DNA from: Fasciola hepatica
Taxonomy: Eukaryota > Platyhelminthes > Trematoda > Plagiorchiida > Fasciolidae
Direction of reading: 5' to 3'
DNA: 64,000 bases
Assembly (NCBI GenBank): GCA_948099385.1
Contig: CANUEZ040000167.1
Coordinates: 1,260,001-1,324,000 of the forward strand
The notes beneath the pieces are model-generated. The model saw nothing but the letters and a program-made list of their open reading frames with translations. It did not search any database and had not been told where the DNA came from. Positions 32,522 through 43,769 of this stretch are shown piece by piece (within the stretch, counting starts at the first letter, position 1; each line of letters begins with the position of its first letter). The translations under genes and the position numbers were made by a program.

Positions 32522-32560
32522 TTCAGTTCAGTACAGTTCAGTTCATCTCAGTTTCCAGAC
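32522..32560. repeat. Degenerate (GTTCA)n LINE tail
   Basis: CTTCAGTTCAGTACAGTTCA followed by GTTCATCTCAGTTTCC resembles the tail of minus-strand CR1-like LINEs such as C (CAGTTTCCACAGG). No body of the element is recognisable beyond it. Confidence 0.5.
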
Positions 32561-32654
32561 TTAGGCGGTATTCTGCCATATCCCGCAGACTCTTGCACTA
32601 GTGATCTGTTTGATTTTTAGGTGCTTCGACAATATTGTAGCGGCTTCGCAGACC

Positions 32655-33240
32655 CCAAACTCACTAAAAGGTAATTGCGATCTTAAAGCTCAGGGGGGCC
32701 TTGTTTATGAATAGGTATCTGCTCCTAGGTCTACTTGGGGATGAAAACCGCTCCCCGGGAACAGTCAATTCCGGTGCCTTCTCTTCCTCTAGCTATAGGC
32801 AATCTTTCTTTTCGAATCCTTCTTCCCCGTCACGTAAAGTTGCAGATTGTTTGGACAATTGTTCTTTAAAATACATTCACATATCCAGACCCGATTCATC
32901 CAGCGCGGCATGATAGTCTTTTTGAGCGGACACATGGGCCTGTTTTTGAAGTCCTGTGGGACACTTCGGTGATTCTTATCGGTCACCCACCGAGATACGT
33001 AACTGGTCAAGCAAACGTTGACCAGGCTCCTCAATGGGTTAAGAATTCAGATTAGCTTAATCTCTCTAAATTGACTGGTTGTTTGAAGTCTGTTTGTTTG
33101 AGTCCATCTGGTATCGGCACAGACAACAGCGTCGCCATCTTGCATCGCGCGACTCTAGGTGCAAGGCGCTCTCCAGCCCGTCAGCTCCGTCCATCAACTG
33201 GTTCATTCTCTCATCTGCCGCTGGTACAGGATAACCGATG
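32655..33240. repeat. Long inverted repeat, left arm (partner 61513-62098)
   Basis: The reverse complement of 61582-62052 aligns with 32701-33171 without gaps (coordinates sum to 94,753), nearly identical. Similarity continues more weakly to about 33240 and, on the other side, to 32655. Content includes a 70-codon frame (32701-32913) and a segment CGTCGCCATCTTGCATCGCG that reads like an interspersed repeat. No transposase or RT is visible. Confidence 0.85.
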
Positions 33241-33461
33241 TAAGTACCAAAACCCATCTACTTTTATCGTCCTGCGCGTTATATTCGTTAAACGGGAATG
33301 GGGTCCGCGTATGCAGTCCGAACGTCCAAAGTTTCCGACCCCGTTCAGACTTTTCTCTCTCGCTTGCTGAGGCTCTCCTTTAGTTTCTCTTGTGCATGTT
33401 TTGAGATTTTGGTGGCGTGGATTTCAGCCCCTCACTGCATATTCATTTTATTGCCTTTTAA

Positions 33462-33842
33462 TGGAGGAATCCAAGTTCGTTACGTCCGAGAGTGCAGCCA
33501 CTGAGACGATCTATATTGCTCGCACTGTGAAGGTATTGCATTATATTCCGGGGGTTCCTCCTAGACTGGTCCATCTGGAAACACAGTGTGCCGGCTCCAA
33601 AATCACTTCTAATCAGCAAACGTATGTCCGTCTCGTTGCCGATTTCCCCTTTAATACTCTTGGTGTTGTGGAGAAAGTCAACTCCAAACCACCAACAGAC
33701 AAGCTTTACGATGTGCTTCGCCAGGCTATCCAAGAATGCACCTGCGTTTCCTAATCAAACCTTCTTTGGCGCTTCTTAGTGGCAATTCCCCGGAAGGCTG
33801 AAAGCCTTCACGGCTGCTTCTTTGTGTGTGGCAACTGGCTTA
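33462..33842 (+). pseudogene. Ty3/gypsy gag fragment
   Basis: The open frame from ATG 33462 to 33754 reads MEESKFVTSESAATETIYIA, then PPRLVHLETQCAGSKIT, a YVRLVADFPFNTLGVVEKV block and PPTDKLYDVLRQAIQECT. This is the pattern of the gag capsid N-terminal region of animal gypsy elements (Pro-x-Leu-Trp..., Ile-Thr-Ser, PP....Y..L). After a stop the next segment (about 33772-33842) reads LLSGNSPEG, stop, KPSRLLLCVWQLA, the following capsid block. No zinc finger or pol follows. It may be from the same family as the gag-pol at 51266. Confidence 0.65.
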
Positions 33843-34057
33843 GTGTACCCAAGTTGGCGACATGACGTTGCGACAACTGTGAATGATGATAACAGTGATA
33901 CTGGTTGTTTTCGGATAACTCCGAGGCATGCCGCAAAGTAGGGTCAAATGGCACAACCGGAAGCGGAATCCGAATTCAAAGAGGGCACTACGAGTGTGTG
34001 CACTGGATACGGTACAGGGGAATGTATTTAAGTTGCTTTTTATGGTAGCTTCCGGCA

Positions 34058-34215
34058 AGTTTGGACCCTAGGTCGGGTGGCAAGGCCGGCCAAGTCCAGG
34101 TGAAGTGCTGAAGTCTTGAAGTAGCTCAAGGGGCGCGAGACTTAAGTCCAAATGTTCGTGGTTCTTTTACGTGTCTTTTTTTGCCGGTGCCACCGAACTG
34201 AAATGGCGAAGCTCG
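34058..34215 (+). repeat. SINE-like repeat, copy 1 (tRNA-derived candidate)
   Basis: TGGCAAGGCCG at 34078-34088 fits the pol III A box at 10 of 11 positions. GCGCGAGAC at 34133-34141 is a decayed B box. The copy ends GCCGGTGCCACCGAACTGAAA. A second copy at about 35125-35270 has an exact B box. The CCGAACTGAA end resembles the TGAAC tails of the local LINEs. Confidence 0.4.
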
Positions 34216-34459
34216 AGAAAAAAGGGCAGATATCTTCGCTAAAATAAATTTTTCCCATGCATTACATGAGTCCGACTATTTGAATATGCATACATCAATA
34301 CATTTCTATCTGCATTGTTCTAAAAAAACCACGGAAGAGGGAGTGGCGTGCATTCGTAGGAGAAAGGAGAATGGATCCTTTTGTAAATACGTGCATGTAC
34401 AAGTGTATCGGATTGAGGGTGAGGGATGAAAACATGGGGAGAACAACCTGAGCGAGGAC

Positions 34460-34595
34460 GATCGGGAAATCTGCTGGAATTGGCATTTGTCCTAAACAGT
34501 TGTCTAGTCTGGCCCTAGATGCTTCTTTTGAGGAGAAATTCGGTACCTCCTGTGGGAGGCAATTCCACTGAGAGATTACCCGGTGCATGGACCGG
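34460..34595 (-). mobile_element. LINE ORF2 C-terminal fragment
   Basis: The minus frame encodes MHRVISQWNCLPQEV and an ARLDNCLGQ block, matching the end of element D (YRVITMWNALPEDI ... LDLYLGL). Only the last part of ORF2 is present. It is bordered upstream by the LTR-like repeat at 34598. Confidence 0.6.
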
Positions 34596-34597
34596 TT

Positions 34598-34960
34598 GTA
34601 GGAAATCCCCCAGAAACACTACAATTTCACGCTTCCTTGACATCACTAGCTCACGTGCGCAACACGTGTCTCTATACACTCAGTGTGTTCATAAATCTAT
34701 CTCTGTTTGTTCGCGTCTAACACGCTATGCTGCCATATCCTTCCCGGACTTGCGTGACGCGCGTGCTTATCTCTCGCACGCCGCAACTTGGTTCTCGTTT
34801 TCTGAATCCGTGTGATCGCATAACTGAGTTTCATATGTTTCATGTCGTTGTTCATTTAATAATCTAGTATCGTAGAATTTACGGATGTTTGCGTTCTGGT
34901 TTCGGGATCCATTTTGAGTTGGGCTACTTATTGCTCAAAACGTCTTACATCCGATACGAG
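34598..34960 (+). repeat. LTR-like interspersed repeat, copy 2
   Basis: TGTAGGAAATCCCCCAGAAA through TTCGGGATCCATTTTGAG, with a possible end at ...CGTCTTACA. The reverse complement of 43770-44108 matches it very closely, so this copy and that one form an inverted pair about 9 kb apart. TG...CA ends suggest an LTR, but no PBS or polypurine tract is evident. Confidence 0.6.
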
Positions 34961-35124
34961 AAGAAATATTGTCTACCGAAGGTGCGCAAGCGGGGTTTGA
35001 TTAGTTTCTTCGTGTCCCTTGTAGTGATCCCAGGTCCTGACTAATAAAAAACTGATCCACTAGGCCTGTTAAGAAAAGGTCACACATCCTTAATGGGTTT
35101 CCCCTGTTGTGGCTTGTCTCAAGA

Positions 35125-35270
35125 AAGTAGATATTAGGTGATAGTGAGCGAACCGGGTAGTCTTGAGGTCTTGAAGTACTACACGGGTTCGAGGCTTTGA
35201 GCCCAATTGTCCCGGTTCTTTAGGAAATCTTTGATCTTCTGTCGGATTCACCGAGCTGAAACGAGAGTAA
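35125..35270 (+). repeat. SINE-like repeat, copy 2
   Basis: GGGTTCGAGGC near 35179 contains an exact B box (GTTCGAGGC). Shared blocks with the 34058 copy are GTCTTGAAGTA, GGTTCTTT and the end CACCGAGCTGAAA. It lies between LTR-like copy 2 and the 3' end of LINE D. Confidence 0.4.
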
Positions 35271-35422
35271 AAAGAAGCGGGGGGGGGGGGTGGCAGCGAA
35301 AACAAGATACATATAACCTCATTCAGTGTCACACTGTGGACAGTGCCTGAGTGGGGGTGCGGCATTCATGAACATATATGCGATAAAAGACAACTATTTT
35401 TTTGTTTTTTTGACAAAGGGAA

Positions 35423-38191
35423 TTATTGGGAGAGACCCAGGTAGAGGTCTAGCTTTTTATTGAAGATAGTTTTGTCCTGCGAGAGAACAATATCTTCCGG
35501 AAGTGCATTCCACATGGTAATAACCCTATAGCTAAAAAAGTTAATCCTTAGTGAAGTGCGTGGCCTCGGTTTGAAAACTTTTCTGCTGTGACCACGGAGA
35601 GAGGAGGCTGGACAGACGGAGAAGAAGCAATCGCTTTGACCTGTTTCAAAAAGGTGGAACATCAAAAACAGATCACCTCTTACGCGTCTTACGTCAAGGA
35701 GATAGAGGTTGAGGAGTGAGAGGCGGACGGGATAAGGTAGATGGGGTAGACCACTTACTGCCTTGATGGAGGCCCGCTGAACCCTTTCTAGGATCTCACG
35801 GTCTCGGACAAGACCAGAGTGCGCTATCTGACTACCGTACTCCAGCAGAGGTCGGATATAAGTGCAGAAAATTATGGGGAAATCATCCTTAAATATGCGC
35901 GGGAAGGACCTTCGAATCATGTTTAGAACTCGAAAGGCAGACTTGCTCGCAAGTTCGTGATGATGAGAGAAGGATAAGTTACAATCTAACCAGAAACCGA
36001 GCACCTTGTGTCGGTCAACCCTTGGCAGAGTGGCTGCTCCATTAATGGAAAACGTGTGACCAGTCTCTCTGCCGAAAGACATGCTCACGCATTTGTCATC
36101 ATTAGCTGGGAGGTTCCAATCCTCGGACCAGCGTTTTGTTTCATAAACTGCAATTTGCAGGTCTTCAACGCTTGAACTCCAGAGGGTTACATCATCTGCG
36201 TACATGGCAATGTTCGCAGGAAGGGCTGTCGGTAGATCGTTTATATAGATCAGGAAAAGAAGAGGACCTAAGACCGACCCTTGGGGGACCCCAGTTGTTA
36301 CTGGGGAGGGTTGAGACAAAACATTCCCGACTTTAACCACAACGGTGCGGTCGGTAAGGAAGCTACGTAGGATGGCCAACATGGGGCCTGTGATCCCGTA
36401 CGTCTGCAGCTTATAAAGAAGAGGGGCATGTGGGACCTTATCGAAGGCCTTAGCAAAATCGAAGAATACAGCGTGTGAGAGCTGGCCATCATCATAGGCT
36501 TTCGTTAGACTATCCATGACAGTAAGCATATTGGTGATGCATGACCTGCCAGGAAGAAACCCCTGTTGGGACGGGGAGAGGATCTTATTTCTATGAAGAT
36601 GGGAAAGAATCTCACTCTTAAGAATTCCCTCAAAAATTTTGCTAGGGATGCTAGTGAGGCTTATGGGTCTGTAACTAGAAGCAAGGTGTCTACTACCCTT
36701 CTTATAGATGGGTGCGATCACTGCTTTTTTCCAGTTACGGGGGAAAACTCCATCGTCAACACATCGCTGAAAAAGCGAGGCATAAGAAGCAGCTAATGTA
36801 TCCGCGGCTTCCTTGAGAATACGGGGGTGGATTAGGTCAGGACCCATAGAGCAATATTGGTTGAGCCCTCGGAAACCTTGAGCGACTGCACCAATGGGAA
36901 TAGTTGCGCGGTTAAGGGTAGTGGTCAGAGATAACGGGTGCATAGTAGGGTGGGATGATATGGGAAAGGAGCTAAAAATTGTACGGAAGTAGGAGCTGAA
37001 TGCCTTGGCTACTTGGCTAGGGGAAGTGATTGGAGATCCGGCACTATCTTTGAGAGCTAATGGCGTCGGAGCTGTGCCCCTTAGACGGCGCTTGTACTGA
37101 AAGAAAAATGCCTTATTGGTCCGTGCTCGATCAAGTACAGATCGCTGGACTGCATTCTGATAGGACCTAATCTTGTCTTTGCATATGTTCCTTATGATCC
37201 TGAAGTCTTCTGCATCACGGACAAGGCCTGTGGCTTTATATCTAGCAAAGAGGCGTGCGCGTTCGTTTAGAATGCCCCTAATGGGGCGAGGGAGGGGTCG
37301 CTTAGCGGTCTGTGGGCGACGAATTCTGGGGGCAAAATGCCTATCAGCTAAGGAGATTAACTCTCTGAGATTCTCTGCCATTTCATCCGCAGAGTTACCT
37401 GGGTTAGTTAAATTTAGCTGGGAGCGAAAAAATGCACAGACTTGGCCAAAATTGGTCCTTTTGAAGGATCTCAAAATTTAAGTTTCTGACGGAAGAGGAG
37501 GCCATTTCACGATATAATCGAATCCAATGAGAATGTGATCACTTTTGCCGAGGGGCGGCAAGTAAAGCACCACATATATTAGGAACCGATCATTGGCGAT
37601 GACCAGGTCTAGTAGAGACGGGGCGTGGCCTGTGCGATATCTAGTCGGATCTCTTACGTTCTGCACCCATGAGTTTTTCAGTACGAGATCAAGGAGGGGT
37701 TTACCGAAAGTGATATCTGGGGCATCAGCTATTTGCCAGTTTGTACTGGGAGAGTTGAAGTCACCAGTGACTAACAGACGGGTGAAGTCTGTATAGCTTT
37801 TCAGGGAGCCTAATAATTCTATGAGACCTATGCTGTCAGTTGAATTGCATGCGGGAGGACGGTAGACAACACCAAGCAATAGGGTATCTGTCCTAGAGAG
37901 GTTAAACACGGCCCACAGACAATCAATACATGAAAAGGTTGGTGTTGTCAGTAAGGTGGGAGGAGGGATCGAATTATCGTAGTATATGATGACCCCGCCG
38001 GCACGACCTCTACTGGAGTCCCGCCTTACTGTGAAGTATCCCGGAATGGATATTTCGGCATCAAGTATGTCAGGGGTGAGCCAGGTTTCTGTGAGGGCTA
38101 TGATCTGAGGCTCCTTATCTACTGCAAGCTGCCGAAGCTCCGGGATCTTATTCAACACACTCAGGCAATTGCTGTAAAAACACTTGAGCAC
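35423..38191 (-). pseudogene. LINE D ORF2: endonuclease plus RT, one in-frame TAA
   Basis: The endonuclease part, 37478-38191, begins MLKCFYSNCLSVLNK (Asn), then ALTETWLT (Glu), GVVYRPPACN, LLVTGDFNSPSTNW, SLLDLVIAND and GKSDHILIGF. A TAA at 37478-37480 follows PPLPSET; the next codon continues in the same frame for 684 more codons. RT (35423-37474): [69 protein letters not shown] (YADD codons 36191-36202), LEYGSQIAHSG and a C-terminal RVITMWNALPEDI. Total length would be about 922 codons, usual for this class. Whether the TAA is read through, a late mutation or an assembly error cannot be seen from sequence. Confidence 0.92.
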
Positions 38192-39471
38192 ATGCTCAGG
38201 AGTTGTTGCAGAATCGCCAGAGGCAGCTGGTTTTGGGTTTGAGGAGGGGGAAAGAGGGGGATTTGAGGATGGAAAGGAGGTCCTGGGAGAGTCGGGGGCT
38301 GAAGATATTGGGGGGCTAGAGGGTAAGCAGACTGCTGGGGGGACCGGTAGGTTTTGATGTCTGGTAACCTGGGGGGTATCAATCCATGTGGACGGCCTGC
38401 ATCCTTCGGTCTCCGAAAAGGGTGGGCTGCTTTTTGTGGTTTGCCCTTCTGCGCACTGCTTGATGCCCTATTCTGAGTTCTCTTGTTGGTGAGCTTATTC
38501 TTCATGACAGCACCAGATATATTATCTGGTGCTTTAACCTCTTCACTGCTTCTTTCAGTAGAAACAGGTTGCAGGTTCATGTCTGGGCTCAAGGATGAGC
38601 GAGTCTCGTCCGTTGAAACAGTCTTGTTGGCTATGATGGGGCCTGGGATGCTTTTCGTAGGCGATAGATGTTTAGTGGCACTAGGCCTACTACTGGGAGT
38701 ACTTTCGGCGATGGGAAATGGTGTCAGTAGGGAAGCGAGGGATGGTGGGCATGCAGCTCGGTCCTCAAGGCGAGTTACCTGGACAACTGGCAGCACTCTG
38801 AGCTTAGGATCAGCTTTTTGTGGAATTTTTGGCTTAGCCTTCTCACTGCGGAGCCTCAGATGAAGTGGCTTATCAATGGATACGCCCTTGAGCCCTTTAA
38901 TTTCTTCCTTGAGCTTTGCGGCCAAGGAAACAATTCGTTTGGCTGCATCTGTGGAACCCATTACAATGAGAATACCGTGAACTCGGTTGGTGCGTTTGGT
39001 TACCAACCAAGTGGACCGACCTTTAAGTGGGAAAGGGAGCTTAAGGCGGTTAAACACCTGGGCGTAGGTGTCATGAGGGTGATCTGAACTGAGGAAGCGG
39101 CCCCAAAGGATGACTCGCTTGGAGCAATTCTCGGTATCTTGTAAAATCTTGGCGGCGTCAAGAATTTGCTGCTCAGAAACTCTACAAACCTGATCGGCTG
39201 CCTGGGACACCGGGAGGGATTTGATTACCAAACTCCTCAGGCTGGACAGCTCATCCTTAAGGGTGCGGACGGTGGCCCTTAACTCGGCTATCTCTGCAGC
39301 CTGACTTTGGACTGCACATTTTAGTGCATCCGTTGCCAGCGCATTATGAAGGACCGTTTCGTCCGGATTGAGGAGTGAGGCATTGGCCACAGAGGGGGAA
39401 TCGCACTGCCTCATGGGGAAAGTAGCCTCATCTGAGCAAGCGGTTATATCAATGGTTGGGGGCATTGACAT
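38161..39471 (-). CDS. LINE D ORF1 protein, 436 aa, intact
   Basis: An uninterrupted frame. The N-terminal region (about residues 45-90) has heptad-like Leu/Ala/Glu runs, e.g. AAEIAELRATVRTLKDELSS, a probable coiled coil for trimer or dimer formation. Residues about 120-210 (SKRVILWGRFLSSDHP ... HGILIVMGSTDAAKRIV) look like an RRM-type fold. From 210 on it is basic and Ser/Pro-rich, ending in a Pro/Gln-rich stretch and LLSMCSSVFTAIA. It probably binds element RNA as an RNP chaperone. There is no CCHC knuckle or PHD finger, unlike element C. ORF2 starts 31 bp before this frame ends, in another frame, so ORF2 is likely made by termination-reinitiation or a similar process. Confidence 0.8.
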   Translation of the reverse strand: MSMPPTIDITACSDEATFPMRQCDSPSVANASLLNPDETVLHNALATDALKCAVQSQAAEIAELRATVRTLKDELSSLRSLVIKSLPVSQAADQVCRVSEQQILDAAKILQDTENCSKRVILWGRFLSSDHPHDTYAQVFNRLKLPFPLKGRSTWLVTKRTNRVHGILIVMGSTDAAKRIVSLAAKLKEEIKGLKGVSIDKPLHLRLRSEKAKPKIPQKADPKLRVLPVVQVTRLEDRAACPPSLASLLTPFPIAESTPSSRPSATKHLSPTKSIPGPIIANKTVSTDETRSSLSPDMNLQPVSTERSSEEVKAPDNISGAVMKNKLTNKRTQNRASSSAQKGKPQKAAHPFRRPKDAGRPHGLIPPRLPDIKTYRSPQQSAYPLAPQYLQPPTLPGPPFHPQIPLFPPPQTQNQLPLAILQQLLSMCSSVFTAIA

Positions 39472-39599
39472 TATTCAGGATCCAGTCAGCACAGATAAAG
39501 ATAAACTTAAATGGAGGGGGACGAGCTGTGTGTTCTAAAAATTTCAAAAACAGCTACACTCACCGAGGGAGACGACCGCACCGCTGGGTAGGGAGCAAA

Positions 39600-41142
39600 A
39601 TGTAAGCCATGTACCATTTCGGTCGCATTCCGTTGAATCCACCCAAAGATGTTCCTACCTCTGACGAGGCCAGTGTGCACCATCTGGCTGTAGTACTCTA
39701 AAGGAGGCCAAATATGGTCTCATCGTAGAAGATGGAATTCCCCCTGGAGACCATCGAAAAGTTTGTCTAATAGGGTTTATGGCCCAGTAAACAGTCTTAC
39801 TAGCTTTCTCTTGGTGTAAGGAAAGAGAGAGGTTACCGCGCAACCAGAAACCGAGGGTTTTGTCTTGACCCACTAATTGGATTTGTGTTTTCATTTTGTC
39901 TTGAAGAGATGAGACGGAGTACTGCCAAATGACGTGCTTGCACGTTTGCCACGTTTATTGAGAGGCTGCAGTTAGCTGATCACCTTTTGACTGACTCAAT
40001 GGCTGACTGCACAGTATTTGCGTCCGTGTTCCAGACTGTGGCGCCAGCTGCCTACGTCGCTATGCTATCCGGAACGGCATCAGCGAGGTCGTTGACGTAA
40101 ATGAAAAATAGGAGAGGACCGGGGACAGAGCCCCGGGAGACTCCTTTATCGGTGAGTGAAGGTTGAGACAAAGAGGTATCCACACGAACCGAGGAGGTCC
40201 GGTTTTTTAAAAAGCTATCGCCCAGGGACAGTAGGCGACCGGAGATGCCATACATCCTGAGTTTGTACAGAAGCGGAATATGCGGGAAACTATCAACGGC
40301 TCTGACAAAATCGATGAATGCCGCATGGACCACCTTGCCACCGTCGTAAGCCAGTGTCAGGCTATCCATAACAGTCAGCATACTGTGATGCGTGACCTGC
40401 CGGGAAGAAGCCATGATGCGCCAGGGACAGTAAACTATCGTCGCCCAAGGGTTTCAAGATCTCGCGTTTTATGATGCGCTCGAAGGCTTTTCCAGGGATG
40501 CTTGAGAGGCCTTTTGGCCTATTACTTCCGAAAAGGCGTGGGTCTCCTTTCTTATAACTCGGGACAGTTACAACATGCTCCGTGAATTTGGAAATCTCCG
40601 TTGTCTATGCATTGTTGGAAGAGCGTAGAGGGTGACGCTGCGAGAATGGAGGCGGATTCTTTAGGGATGCGAGGATGAACTTCTTCCGGTGGCACCGAAC
40701 TGAACGGGTTAGGTTTGTTAAGTCACTCCTTTACTTCCACCTGAGACACCGTGAAGTGCTGCGACGAGGAGGCTAGCTGTTTTGGCTGAAGAGGTTGGTG
40801 TCCGCATGCAAGCTTCACTCTTGTGCTGAAAACCAACATGAAATGAGGCCTGAAAACTTCTGCTACCTCAGAAGGGAAGATGGCAGGAGAGCCAGAAGAC
40901 AGCGACAGCTCGAGCGCTGAGGACCCTGGTTCAAGATTGTGGCACACGTCCTTATAGAGAAAAGAGTGGTTAGTACGCGCCCGGCGTAAAAATCTCTTCT
41001 TTACTTTCTCAAAGTATTCCTCAATCTTGGATCTACGAAGGTTCAGGACGCGCCTGAAAGCTTCTACATCCGCCGGAAGGGACGTGGTTCGGCACTTGTC
41101 GAACACGTGATTGGAAATAGTAGAAACAATAGACTTACACAA
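39600..41142 (-). mobile_element. LINE D2, older 5'- and 3'-truncated D-family copy
   Basis: The minus-strand order is the pre-RT region at 40723-41142 (RTNHSFLYKDVC), PPEEVHPRIPKESASILAAS near 40640-40700, RT motifs at 40052-40414 (MLTVMDSLTLAYDGG, AAFIDFVRAVDSFPHIPLLY, SRGSVPGPLLFFIYVNDL), and the thumb at 39600-39894 (KTLGFWLRGNLSLS and an LEYYSQMVHTGLVRGR-like block). Identity to D is moderate and several frames are used. Its 3' part is cut by the 5' end of D, so D probably inserted into or next to it. Confidence 0.8.
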
Positions 41143-41149
41143 ATATTAC

Positions 41150-43769
41150 TTAAAGGGGACTGGTCGGGGAGAGAACCAAACAGTATTGACGGAAGTTTTG
41201 TTTACCCTGGAGAAAAAGAAATTTCAGAGGCAGACTTAAACCTGCAATAATGCTTTGCGGTGTACGAAACTGCAAAGGAATGCAAACCAAACGATGAAGA
41301 GGGGTGAAATTGAGGATACAGAAAAAGAAAAATCCGTCGGAGACCACATTTATAATGTTAAGCAACCGAATATAGGCTGAGTCATTTAGACACCCAGTAA
41401 AGGATTCATCCATAGAAGGAAATTGCCGAGGTGGCGATGAAAGAATTAGCCGGATGGAAACAAGGAATCTTGGAGCAGATTGCTTACTTTCAGAAAAGTG
41501 TAGCATAGTGCTTTAACATGGAAATGAGGACTGGACGAAGGTCAGTGTGTGATGCTTAGCCACGGCAGTAGCTGAGACATGGCTTGCGAAGACGAATAAT
41601 AAATGATAAGAATTTACTTACTCATCAGCGTTATCTAAGAGCTGAACAGGATGACCAGAATTTTGCGAGCATCGGAATTGTCTGAGAGGTTTTAACAAGA
41701 TAGGACACTAGATACGAAAAAGACCAAACAGCCGATGAATACATTTGCGAAGTTTGGAGGCTGGATGTAGGTGGAGTCAGTAATAGACCAAATGAACAGC
41801 ACATATGGAGGAAGGTCGCTCTGGTGGTGGTGGAAGAAGTGACCGAAAGGAAACAGGTAGTCGTTGAGAAGATTTTTTACTTCCAGAAAGTGTAATATGA
41901 TGCGTCCGCATGGAAATGGGAACTGGGAGACCGATAACTGTGGGATGCAAGGCCATGACAGTGGTAGACTCATAGCCTGCGTAAAAAAAGATGCAGCAGA
42001 TGACAGGTAAAATACCATATAGTTTTGTTCTTTGCAAAAAGTGGATCACGTGATGTTGACAAATCAAAACGCTGTGATACAGGTGTCTCTCAGATGCGAA
42101 TATACGAGGAGGGAAAGAGTCGTTGCAAGGCCAGGATATTGCAATGCGTCAGCTCTATGAGAGCGAGAAGTGGGACCGACAAAGAGAGTAAACTATCCCC
42201 AAACCGCAGACTGTTGATACGTTTAAAGATAAATATTTTGCAGTGAAATATGCTGTTTGAAGATTGTGGAACGGAAGTGTGTGGGAACATTAAATGTGAC
42301 CGCTTTCAAATATATCTGTAAGAGCGATAAAAAGGAGCGAGTTCTTTCTTAGGGATTGGTTAGGTCTGTGAATGGGACAGGTGAGTAGGTTTGCACGAAG
42401 CCTCGGGAAAAAAGGACCACGGAAGGCGGACCGAGAATGGTAGTAGCCTCTCAAATGTGCGAAAACAACGAGCCAGGAATGTGAATTTTTCCGGACCTGA
42501 GAAGCGGTAATTTAAGATGTCGAAACAAGGAGCGAGTACGATAGAAATTCGGTGATAACTGGAGATTGCGGCACATTTGCAGCATTTCGGGCGCATAAAC
42601 AGCGTTTTTCCGCAAAGGCTGCGGGTGGATGGGGCTGACCGTGCGCTAGACACTCAAACCGAGATCCATTTTCGGTAACAGGAGGTGTCATCCGCCAATC
42701 CAGCTGAGAAGCACGTCGTTGCAGGCGCCCTGCCTGCCCGATATGCACAGGTTAAAGCGGTGAATTTGACCGCGCCCCACATCGGCGTGATTTGCACTAG
42801 TGATATCGGAGCAGCCACATAACTATAGGGGTTGACTGGTCCAAGAGCTGGCGACCAGTTTGCTAGGCATCCTGGAGAGCTGGGCCGATGCGGAGGTGAT
42901 AGAATAATAGGCAGGTATCCAATTTCGGCCGGAAATGTCTGCCAGATATTTTGCAGGTATTGTCAGCGGATCATTCCGAGCTATCAAAGGGAAGATACGT
43001 GTCAGTGGTGGTCTGCGAAAATAAAATAGAAAAATGTAATTTGAGAAGCTACCAGCTAAGGATCGATCGTCAAAGGTAAAAAGAAACCTCTGGTATTTAG
43101 AAATCGGAACTGCTTTTGAAAGAGAGCAGGCTACGAGCGATTGAGAGAGGACGGGAATGTAGAATAAAACGGCGAAAACTATGAAGAAGAGTAAAGATGA
43201 TTCGGTGATGAATGGTGGTCGCCGGAATGGAATTCTGCTTTGAAACCCCAGGACGAACTAAAAAAAGGGAATAAGACCAGTATTGGCCGAGTGAAGAGAA
43301 TTGAGCGTGATGTGGACAAGGAATAAGAATAGGGACTGAGTTTCCTCCAAAGGAGAACCTACTCCAAAGAGGGAGGCCCCAAGCCTAGGGGTATAGTTAC
43401 CGCTTTAAGTGGATGTTACCAAAGAAAATGACGGAATAAATGAACCTAAATTATGGTTGATAGGTATGCTAATTAGGATTATGCTGGGACTATGACACGT
43501 AAGACGGAAGAATTGAACTTTGAAACTTTAGAGAAGTAAGAGCTACGAGATTCAGAGATGGGACTGAGACTGGGGGTTGAGCAACCACTATGTAGATAAG
43601 GAAACGAAATTTTGCATGAAGACGTAAAAAAATTAGCTGGAGGATAGTATGTTGGAACAACGCAAGTGAACTCAAAACTAGAGGTTGAATTCCGTCGATG
43701 GGCCGCTTCAGGTAAAAGAAATAAGACTTAGCTTCCTCCTTTGGGGAACCCAGTGTGATATGCTTTTAA
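41150..43769. other. Purine-rich unassigned region with weak internal repeats
   Basis: The plus strand is rich in A and G. Segments at about 41380-41585 and 41780-41990 align loosely (ACTTTCAGAAAAGTGTA against ACTTCCAGAAAGTGTA, then CATGGAAATGaGGACTGG against CATGGAAATGGGAACTGG), so a degenerate direct repeat of about 400 bp spacing is present. No coding motif found. The 78-codon minus frame 42512-42748 has no known signature. Confidence 0.35.

Larger units (their letters stand above)
35280..39560 (-). mobile_element. LINE D (CR1/jockey-like), nearly intact
   Basis: ORF1 (39471-38161) overlaps ORF2 (38191-35423) by 31 bp, a compact two-ORF LINE layout. The 3' untranslated region is short and ends near a run of G at 35279-35290. 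The 5' flank meets a truncated older copy (D2) at about 39560-39600. Only one disabling change is visible in ORF2. The 3' tail differs from the TGAAC tails of A and B. Confidence 0.9.

Noticed and set aside
37478..37480. Alternative genetic code (TAA as sense) to explain the single stop in LINE D
   Set aside because: Other frames in the window, including ORF1 of D, end normally with standard stops; one lesion does not support reassignment.
38483..38863. 126-codon plus frame inside LINE D
   Set aside because: Antisense to the intact ORF1; no motif of its own.
42512..42748. 78-codon minus frame with several Cys and Arg
   Set aside because: No zinc-binding spacing, no splice support and no family resemblance.
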